A stretch of DNA of 12,231 nt from Desulfuromonadaceae bacterium (GTDB lineage: Bacteria > Desulfobacterota > Desulfuromonadia > Desulfuromonadales > Geopsychrobacteraceae): assembly GCA_030639985.1 (NCBI GenBank), contig DAOWKG010000210.1, positions 1-12,231 of the forward strand. Reading direction: 5' to 3'. A model generated the notes under the pieces. That model did no database searches. It was not told the origin of the DNA and saw only the letters and a list, made by a program, of their open reading frames with translations. Positions 5,966 to 12,231 of the stretch are shown piece by piece; positions within the stretch are counted from its first letter, which is position 1, and every line of letters begins with the position of its first letter. Position numbers and translations under genes: made by a program.

Positions 5966-8900
5966 CTATTCATAAGTCATTACACTATAACCAAACATGT
6001 CTTCAGCAGCGGCCATAGCTTCATCAGTAGCGGCCATTTTCAATTGATCGGGCAATAAGATGGTCGTTTCACTTCTATTTGGAATTGTTATATGCAACTG
6101 CACCTCACAATTACCCCGATAGCGCTGCACCAGTCCTTTAAGTTGCCGCATCTGCATCTCATCAAGTCCAGGGGTAGTCAAACGGACATGTACCAGCCTT
6201 GCCATCGTCTCCTTGACATCACGCAACAAAACAACTTCCGATGCCATAACCTTACACGCCTCTTCACTGACATCAAGTTCACCACTAACCAACAAAGGCT
6301 CTTCACCCTTTAAAAGGTTCATTGCCGCGGCATAAACTTCAGGGAAAATAATAACCTCAACTGAGCCACTAAGATCTTCCAGCGTAACAAACGCCATCCG
6401 ATCTCCCTTCTTGGTAATAAGCTCCTTAATCCCAGAGATGATGCCACCCACCTTCACCTGCTCTTTATCGTTACGCTCCATCAATGCCGTCGCATCACAA
6501 GTGGCAAACCGCTTCAAAGAATCACTGTAACGCGCCAACGGATGTCCGGTAACATAGAAGCCGAGAGTCTCCTTTTCGTAACTCAACAACGTTTTTTCAT
6601 CCCACTCATCAACTTCTGGAAGGGTGCCATAGCCATTACCACCAGCTGATGAAATCTCTTTACTGCCGAATAGAGAATCCTGCCCCGAATCTTGTTCTTT
6701 TTGTAGTCGCTGACCAATCTCCATGGCATCTTCAAAGGCGGCAAAAAATTGTGCCCGATTGCCCCCCAGAGAATCAAACGCTCCACACTTTATCAGTGCT
6801 TCGATAACTTTCTTATTAACCTTACGCAGGTCGACCCTTTCACAAAAATTTTGCAATGAGCTGAACGGTTTATCTTTACGCACTAATTGAATAGAATCGA
6901 GCGCCGCCGAACCAACCCCTTTCACCGCACCAAGTCCGAAACGCATAATATCTTCGGCCACAGTAAATGTGCGCTCGGAAGCATTTATGTCAGGAGGGAG
7001 AACCTCAACCCCCATAGCCCGAACTTCGCCAATATCCTTAATGACCTTATCGGTATTTTCCATATCCTCGGTCAAGAGTGCCGCCATAAACTCAACCGGA
7101 TAGTGTGCTTTAAGGTAAGCGGTCTGATATGAGATCAAAGCATATGCTGCGGAGTGGGATTTATTAAAACCATATGCAGCAAATTTTTCCATCAGATCAA
7201 AAACGGCTTCGGCTTTTTTTAAATTAAGTTTGTTCTCAGCGGCACCGGCAAGGAAGATTTTTTTCTGCTTGGCCATCTCTTCGGCCTTCTTTTTTCCCAT
7301 TGCCCGACGCAACAGGTCGGCACCACCAAGGCTGTAATTTGCCAACACCTGGGCGATGAGCATTACCTGCTCCTGATAAACAATAACTCCGTAGGTATCC
7401 TTAAGGATTGGCTCTAATTGTGGAAAATCGTACTTGAAACTCTCGGTGCCATGCTTACGCTTAATAAATGAATCAACCATCCCCGACCCCAATGGCCCGG
7501 GGCGGTAAAGGGCGACCATCGCTATCAAATCTTCAAAACAACTCGGTTTCAATTTGACCAGATATTCTTTCATTCCACTTGATTCAAGCTGGAACACCCC
7601 GGTTGACTCCCCTCGGGAAAGGAGGGCAAATGTTTTACTGTCATCATTGGGGATTAACTGCAGATCAAAATCGGCATCCTTACTAGCACGGATCAAACGC
7701 AACGCATTTTCGATTACCGTTAGAGTTTTCAAGCCAAGAAAATCAAATTTAACCAGCCCGATTTTCTCGACATAACTCATTGGATATTGGGTAACTTGCC
7801 CCCCCGCTTTGGGATCGATATATAAGGGGAGATATTCCGGCAACGGCCTTGGGGTAACCACTACTCCGGCAGCATGAGTCGAGGCATGGCGGGTCAGGCC
7901 CTCAAGCGAGAGGGAGATATCTACCAGTTCTTTTATTTTGGGATCTTTTGCAATCAACGTCTTGAGCTGCGGTTCCTGCTCAATCGCCTGGGTCAGGTTA
8001 ATGCCGAGGACATTTGGAATCAACTTGGCAATTCTATCTACCTCACCATAAGGGATATTCAGTGCCCGGCCAACATCGCGCAATGCCCCCTTGGCAAGCA
8101 TAGTCCCAAAGGTGATAATTTGTGCGACATTCTCCGCCCCATACTTATCTCGGACATACTCGATCACCCGTTCACGGCCGTAAATACAAAAATCAACGTC
8201 GATATCTGGCATCGAAATCCGTTCCGGATTCAAAAACCGCTCAAACAAAAGATCGTATGGAATTGGATCGATATCGGTTATCCTGATTGCGTAGGCGACC
8301 AAGCTCCCAGCGGCAGATCCACGCCCCGGGCCAACCGGGATATCATTGTTCTTACCCCAGTTGATGAAATCGGCAACAATCAAAAAATACCCCGGGAAGC
8401 CCATCTGTTTAATACAAGTCAGTTCTTCATCGAGACGTGCATAATAAACCTTTAGATCTTCATCACTTAGTTCTCTGGTCCGACGAATTTCTTCAAATCG
8501 TTTTTCCAATCCAGCGCGGCTCTGCTCTTCGAGAACCTCGTCAAGGGTCTTTTCGGCGGGTTTTTCGTATTGAGGAAAATGATAGGTATCAAAATCGAGG
8601 GTAAGATTACAACGTTCAGCAATTTTGATGGTATTAGCAATCGCCTCAGGTTGTTGGGGAAACAACTTGACCATCTCCTGTGATGACTTGACATAAAACT
8701 CATCATTAGGAAACCGCATCCGTTTGGGATCATCCATATTCTTGCCGGTCTGGATGCAAAGCAATATTTCGTGGGCAAACGAATCTTCACGGGACAAATA
8801 GTGGCAATCGTTAGTAGCAACCAGGGGCAGATCTAACTCATCAGCAATTGCAATCAAACCGGCATTTGCCTTCGCCTGTTCCGGCAAGTAGTTTTCCTGC

Positions 8901-9436
8901 AACTCGAGATAAAAACGCTGGTCATCAAAAATCTGCGCCATCTGCCCTGCACGCATCAATGCCTCTTCCGGCTGTTTAAGATTGATCAGGGTTGGCAGTT
9001 CCCCCCCCAGACAGGCAGAAAGGGCAATCAATCCTTCATTATGTTTAGCCAAAAGATCCCAGTCGATGCGTGGTTTGTAGTAGAATCCCTCTCGATATGC
9101 GGCAGAAACCAGATGGCAAATATTTCTATAGCCAATCTGGTTCATACATAACAAAACCAAATGGTAGGATGCCTCTGAGGAACCACGGGCGTTCCCCTTG
9201 GTGAAACGTGACCCGGGAGCAACATAAACCTCGCAACCGATAATCGGTTTAATTCCGGCACTCATCGCCTTACTATAAAACTCAACCGCACCAAACATAT
9301 TGCCATGATCGGTCACTGCAATAGCCGGCATTTTAAATTCTTTAGCCCGGGTAACTAATTCATCAAGCTTTATCGCCCCATCCAGCAAGCTATATTGACT
9401 ATGCAGATGCAAATGTACAAAATTAGAGTGTTCCAT
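5966..9436 (-). CDS. dnaE: DNA polymerase III subunit alpha (DnaE1 type)
   Basis: This is the replicative polymerase catalytic subunit, 1156 residues, full length for the DnaE1 group. An N-terminal PHP domain (about 5-280) has HLHLHS (8-13), TDHGN (42-46) and GCEVY (67-71), so the metal-binding histidines lost in E. coli DnaE are present. The polymerase core carries GPGRGSAAGS (369-378), the catalytic pair in PDIDVDF (Asp411, Asp413), and KFDFLGLK with Asp565. A helix-hairpin-helix follows around 831-845, then a QDSLF clamp-binding motif (919-923) and an OB-fold (about 993-1070). The C-terminus is intact. The ATG at 9436 begins MEHSNFVHLHLHS, in register with the family; its ribosome binding site is weak. 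accA follows after 136 nt, an order shared by many proteobacteria. Two G tracts, of 8 (9001-9008) and 7 (7799-7805), lie in frame. Confidence 0.98.
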   Translation of the reverse strand: MEHSNFVHLHLHSQYSLLDGAIKLDELVTRAKEFKMPAIAVTDHGNMFGAVEFYSKAMSAGIKPIIGCEVYVAPGSRFTKGNARGSSEASYHLVLLCMNQIGYRNICHLVSAAYREGFYYKPRIDWDLLAKHNEGLIALSACLGGELPTLINLKQPEEALMRAGQMAQIFDDQRFYLELQENYLPEQAKANAGLIAIADELDLPLVATNDCHYLSREDSFAHEILLCIQTGKNMDDPKRMRFPNDEFYVKSSQEMVKLFPQQPEAIANTIKIAERCNLTLDFDTYHFPQYEKPAEKTLDEVLEEQSRAGLEKRFEEIRRTRELSDEDLKVYYARLDEELTCIKQMGFPGYFLIVADFINWGKNNDIPVGPGRGSAAGSLVAYAIRITDIDPIPYDLLFERFLNPERISMPDIDVDFCIYGRERVIEYVRDKYGAENVAQIITFGTMLAKGALRDVGRALNIPYGEVDRIAKLIPNVLGINLTQAIEQEPQLKTLIAKDPKIKELVDISLSLEGLTRHASTHAAGVVVTPRPLPEYLPLYIDPKAGGQVTQYPMSYVEKIGLVKFDFLGLKTLTVIENALRLIRASKDADFDLQLIPNDDSKTFALLSRGESTGVFQLESSGMKEYLVKLKPSCFEDLIAMVALYRPGPLGSGMVDSFIKRKHGTESFKYDFPQLEPILKDTYGVIVYQEQVMLIAQVLANYSLGGADLLRRAMGKKKAEEMAKQKKIFLAGAAENKLNLKKAEAVFDLMEKFAAYGFNKSHSAAYALISYQTAYLKAHYPVEFMAALLTEDMENTDKVIKDIGEVRAMGVEVLPPDINASERTFTVAEDIMRFGLGAVKGVGSAALDSIQLVRKDKPFSSLQNFCERVDLRKVNKKVIEALIKCGAFDSLGGNRAQFFAAFEDAMEIGQRLQKEQDSGQDSLFGSKEISSAGGNGYGTLPEVDEWDEKTLLSYEKETLGFYVTGHPLARYSDSLKRFATCDATALMERNDKEQVKVGGIISGIKELITKKGDRMAFVTLEDLSGSVEVIIFPEVYAAAMNLLKGEEPLLVSGELDVSEEACKVMASEVVLLRDVKETMARLVHVRLTTPGLDEMQMRQLKGLVQRYRGNCEVQLHITIPNRSETTILLPDQLKMAATDEAMAAAEDMFGYSVMTYE

Positions 9437-9507
9437 AGGTGGTATTTTCCGCAGAGAAGGACAAACGAGACGACAACATTAAATAATCAATGGCTAGATT
9501 TTAAGAC

Positions 9508-9535
9508 ATTATCACCGCCAGAGCTCAGCGGTCAA
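9508..9535 (-). promoter_or_regulatory. candidate sigma70 promoter for dnaE
   Basis: On the minus strand TTGACC (9530-9535) and GATAAT (9508-9513) are separated by 16 nt. The expected start is near 9500, giving a leader of about 64 nt. An imperfect dyad (ACCGC at 9514-9518 and GCGGT at 9528-9532, around GAGCTC) lies over the spacer and the -35 edge. The rest of the 237-nt gap (9437-9673) holds no gene, and I see no convincing terminator for the lipoprotein gene that ends at 9674. Confidence 0.55.
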
Positions 9536-9673
9536 CAAACTTCAAGTCAATCAATCGGCAGGAGTGAAGGGAATTAAAAGATCGTCCCAACGTATAGCCA
9601 CCAGCCCGATTCAGGAGCAGCAGACAAAACTTTCTACTGAACCAGACTGGCGGGCACAACGACAGAAATTACA

Positions 9674-10873
9674 TTAAAAAACTGGCAATGGCGGTGGCAA
9701 CTGATCAAAAATAGTCGTAAACGTCCACTCAACATCGGCACTTAAAGGGTTCCCTAAAACGTCGGTCAGAGCTTCCCTCACCACCACCTGATAACTGCTA
9801 AAAGGGAGCAATAATTGACTTGGAGTAAAGGTCAAACGGAAGTTTTCGGCGTCATAATTAACAATTCCAGCTATCAACCCGTTCGGCCCCAGCACCTCGA
9901 TGAGATCATCGCGAACCAATCCCTCATCAAGTGATTCATCAAAAGTTACCGTAATAACGGCATCGACAGAAGCGGTATCACCTGCAGCCGGAGATTGACT
10001 TTGTAGCTGTGGCGGTTGCATATCCCACACTTCGGAATCTTCTGCGATCCGTTGCAGATAGCGAGTCAACAAAGCAGCATCCAAACTACTAATATCAATG
10101 TCGTTGACAATTGTTGCTATCAGAGCAGCAACATCAACGCCATCGTCTAAAGCACCTCTTATCAATCCCGCCTGCGCTAATACCTGATCGGAAACCATAA
10201 ATGCCACCACCGATGGTTCAGGCGCTCCGGGTATGGCCGCAATTACGTGCTGGACATTTCCCATAATACCGGCAACGACCTGGGCAATGCGGTGAGCACG
10301 CTGACCTTCTACCACCAGGCCATCAGCGCCACCGGCAGCGGCAATATAGTCGGCATAAAATGAGATGGCATCGGGCACACCCAACTTTGCCCGAACCTCT
10401 ATTTCAATCTGTTGCTCAGAAAGAGAAGGGTTTTTAGCCCGTTCCAACGCCACCATAGTAGTTAATGGTGAAATAAATTCCCAATGTCCAGGCAATGACT
10501 CGAGAAAATAATCGTTAGCAACCGTCATGCCATCATCTTCATCTATCGTTTGATTAGCAACAACCTGAACCACAATCGGGTAAAGTTCACCCTCACCAGG
10601 ATTCACTGTTAAAGCGTAGACACCGCCAGCTGTGGATTGCGCTGTTGGTTCCCCGTTGTTATAAATTCGATCTCTATTCCGATCAAGAAATACCCGGGCA
10701 TTTTGCAAATAACCATCGGCAATTATGCCACTTAAAGTAGTAACGGTTGCAACGCTATCACCACTGCCACTACTGGTGTCTCCGTCTCCGCCGCCACCAC
10801 CGCCACAAGCAGATAACAGGAGCAGGGACAGCATAGCGAAAAGAGATATATTTATTGCAAGGGATCTTTTCAT
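9674..10873 (-). CDS. surface lipoprotein with SdrD-B-like and Ig-like (Big_5) domains
   Basis: This 399-residue predicted lipoprotein has a signal peptide beginning MKRSLAINIS and the lipobox LLSAC (Cys23), followed by a poly-Gly/Asp/Ser linker to about residue 40. Residues 48-90 look like a carboxypeptidase-regulatory or SdrD-B-like beta module: DGYLQNARVFLDRNRDRIYN, then GEP, with regularly spaced Asp/Asn that may bind calcium. Residues 120-280 are mostly helical, with no recognised family. Residues 287-387 match the bacterial Ig-like Big_5 (SbsA_Ig) pattern: SPAAGDTASVDAVITVTFDE, then NFRLTFTPSQLLLPFSSYQV and WTFTT. The tail is Pro-rich (PPPLPVF). The frame runs 30 codons upstream to 10963, but ATG 10873 is chosen because it opens the signal peptide and has GGGAGA 6 nt upstream. 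It starts 2 nt after the preceding gene's stop, so the two form an operon. Function unknown. Confidence 0.8.
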   Translation of the reverse strand: MKRSLAINISLFAMLSLLLLSACGGGGGGDGDTSSGSGDSVATVTTLSGIIADGYLQNARVFLDRNRDRIYNNGEPTAQSTAGGVYALTVNPGEGELYPIVVQVVANQTIDEDDGMTVANDYFLESLPGHWEFISPLTTMVALERAKNPSLSEQQIEIEVRAKLGVPDAISFYADYIAAAGGADGLVVEGQRAHRIAQVVAGIMGNVQHVIAAIPGAPEPSVVAFMVSDQVLAQAGLIRGALDDGVDVAALIATIVNDIDISSLDAALLTRYLQRIAEDSEVWDMQPPQLQSQSPAAGDTASVDAVITVTFDESLDEGLVRDDLIEVLGPNGLIAGIVNYDAENFRLTFTPSQLLLPFSSYQVVVREALTDVLGNPLSADVEWTFTTIFDQLPPPLPVF

Positions 10874-10875
10874 GA

Positions 10876-12231
10876 CTATTCTCCCATTACCGATAAAGGC
10901 TTTTGAATCAGAAGCGTGATTGGCTGTTCGGTCGGATTGATGTAAATCCAGTAACCGATCCATGGAACCAGCATCGCCGGGCTAAGCCCTGCAGCACTGG
11001 CAAATTCGTTACGATCGCCCCAGTCCTTCCCGAGATAAGAATAAATCACATCAACAACCTGATTGCTTTCAACGGCCATCAACCAGGGGACAGAGACGCC
11101 ATCTCCCAAGCGAACCTCTATGTCTGCCAGAGCGATGTTTCCGCCATAAGGATTACTGATCAAATTCCAGCCCGACTTCACCTGAAACTCATAGACAAGA
11201 TTAGCAATTTCTCCATATACGCTAAGATCTGGCAGGGTCATATCAGTAGCACGCTTTAACACATAACCTTCACCTGATGCCACCGGAGCACCGAAACCTA
11301 CCAGCTCAAATTTCCCCTTGGGCCCGACTTCAGGTTCCCAGCGATACACCAGTTTATCGTTAAATGCCTCAACAGCGTCCAAGGCATAAGCATTAATATC
11401 GGCGGCAACCCCGACAATATTCTTCCCATTGAGTAAATTTACTACCGGACCCGGCAAGTCTTCGTTCTGTGGATAGCGCCACAACTGACTGCCAGACAAA
11501 TCTTCTACACTGAAATAGAATTGATGTGAGAAGGAAGGCCCCAGGCGAGTGGTATAAACATAATCGGCACCGCTAGCAAGGAGACCGCTAGCAATTTGCA
11601 TTTCATATTTATAACCATCCACAATCAAGAAAGTACGGCGCTGATCTACAACGGCAGAATCGCGCAAAACAACCCTGAACTGGTAGTCAAGATCTTGCTT
11701 CGGATTGCTGTCAACCAGATTGGTACTGTCATCACCACCATCGACACGCTCAATCCCGATAAGACCAGAGGAAGCAGGATCGCAACTGAGACCGCTCGGA
11801 ATCGGGGAGAAGACTGCGGTAATAGTGTGATGAGTTTCGACATTTTCGAATTCATAATTAGCTACCAGACCGACGGAAACGCTATCTACCAACAAATCGT
11901 TGATGTAATACCCCGCCATAGGTGTCAATCTATAGCTCTGAGACCCACCATAAAGGACGGAAGAATCACCCTCAGGGGTAAGATAACCACCGCTGCTGGC
12001 ATTTGCCGAGATGATCCAACCTGACTTGTTTGCATCAATGGGAGCCCCATCTCTGACATCAGCAATACCATCATTATCATCATCCGGATCACTATTATTG
12101 CCGATCAGATCACCATCACTATCTTCCCATTCACTACTATCATTCGGGAAAGCATCCTCAGGATCAATCACCCCGTCACCATCAGAATCCTGATAGACAT
12201 AGGCAATAACTTCGATGGCAAATGGTGCCAG
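10876..12231 (-). CDS. exported TSP3/GWN-repeat surface protein, C-terminal part (5' truncated)
   Basis: The frame is open to the right edge, giving 451 visible residues; the true start lies beyond the window, and the GTG at 12171 is internal. Visible residues 15-70 are Asp-rich thrombospondin type 3-like calcium-binding repeats (DSDGDGVIDPEDAFPND, EDSDGDLIGNN, PDDDNDGIADVRDG). Residues 71-143 resemble an InlB-type beta repeat (YYINDLLVDS, NYEFENVETHHTITAVF). A beta-rich middle (about 150-265) has YVYTTRLGPSFSHQFYFSVE. Two related modules follow: one at about 267-328 (KNIVGVAADINAYALDAVEA to GEGYVLKR) and one at about 351-433 (GWNLISNPYGGNIALADIEV to GYWIYI). This is the look of large secreted surface or matrix proteins of Geobacter-type bacteria. 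There is no C-terminal sorting signal that I recognise. Stop TAG is 2 nt before the lipoprotein ATG. Confidence 0.75.
   Translation of the reverse strand: MAPFAIEVIAYVYQDSDGDGVIDPEDAFPNDSSEWEDSDGDLIGNNSDPDDDNDGIADVRDGAPIDANKSGWIISANASSGGYLTPEGDSSVLYGGSQSYRLTPMAGYYINDLLVDSVSVGLVANYEFENVETHHTITAVFSPIPSGLSCDPASSGLIGIERVDGGDDSTNLVDSNPKQDLDYQFRVVLRDSAVVDQRRTFLIVDGYKYEMQIASGLLASGADYVYTTRLGPSFSHQFYFSVEDLSGSQLWRYPQNEDLPGPVVNLLNGKNIVGVAADINAYALDAVEAFNDKLVYRWEPEVGPKGKFELVGFGAPVASGEGYVLKRATDMTLPDLSVYGEIANLVYEFQVKSGWNLISNPYGGNIALADIEVRLGDGVSVPWLMAVESNQVVDVIYSYLGKDWGDRNEFASAAGLSPAMLVPWIGYWIYINPTEQPITLLIQKPLSVMGE

Noticed and set aside
7874..8455. 193-codon plus-strand reading frame inside dnaE
   Set aside because: It lies wholly antisense to the conserved polymerase core, and its translation has no recognisable domain or upstream ribosome binding signal. 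It is a shadow of dnaE codon structure.
9001..9008. Programmed frameshift in dnaE at the G8 tract
   Set aside because: Zero-frame protein is full length and conserved past the tract; no alternate-frame extension or stimulatory structure was evident.
9514..9532. Operator dyad in the dnaE promoter spacer
   Set aside because: The 5-bp arms and the central GAGCTC do not share one centre of symmetry; probably chance. Mentioned only in the promoter entry.
9560..9673. Terminator or small RNA between the lipoprotein gene and dnaE
   Set aside because: Only a 5-bp GCCCG/CGGGC pairing with a loop of about 40 nt and no T run; too weak to call.
1..12231. CRISPR array, tRNA, rRNA, insertion sequence or prophage genes
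   Set aside because: No spaced direct repeats, cloverleaf-like segments, transposase or phage motifs were seen by reading both strands.

Overview
The window is about 12.2 kb of mostly housekeeping chromosome with moderate GC. It most resembles a Desulfuromonadia/Geobacter-type bacterium (inference). Three things support this: the order dnaE, accA, then an RlpA lipoprotein with a SPOR domain; a DnaE whose PHP domain keeps its histidine metal ligands, unlike gammaproteobacterial DnaE; and, at the right edge, a secreted TSP3/GWN-type surface protein paired with a Gly-rich lipoprotein. I saw no phage, transposon, CRISPR, tRNA or rRNA sequence.

Left part (1-3700). The 3' end of a YfbK-like VWA protein gene runs rightward and meets a leftward flavoprotein disulfide reductase gene at a shared bidirectional terminator. 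The reductase belongs to the dihydrolipoamide dehydrogenase/mercuric reductase superfamily. It has the redox-active CxxxxC but lacks the C-terminal His/Glu pair of true Lpd, and it ends in a Met-rich tail. Two candidate promoters lie in its upstream gap. Further right on the minus strand are a RarD permease, a 4-oxalocrotonate tautomerase homologue and a CspA-type cold shock protein. The tautomerase and cold shock genes are each closed by a near-ideal hairpin terminator.

Middle part (3900-9540). A leftward cluster holds dnaE (replicative polymerase alpha subunit), accA (carboxyltransferase alpha subunit) and rlpA (septal peptidoglycan lipoprotein). The rlpA GTG start overlaps the accA stop in GTGA, so the two are probably translationally coupled. 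dnaE and accA each have a plausible sigma70-type promoter with a TTGACC -35 box and a 16-nt spacer. A hairpin with a T6 tail left of rlpA may end the cluster; it also lies in the cold shock gene leader region.

Right part (9674-12231). A two-gene leftward operon encodes an exported protein cut by the window edge (TSP3-like Asp-rich repeats, an InlB-like repeat, a beta-rich middle and two GWN-like modules) and a lipoprotein (SdrD-B-like module, alpha-helical middle, C-terminal Ig-like Big_5 domain). They are separated by 2 nt. This is the least characterised part of the window and the best candidate for new biology, probably a cell-surface structure. I did not find a convincing new defence or mobile system.
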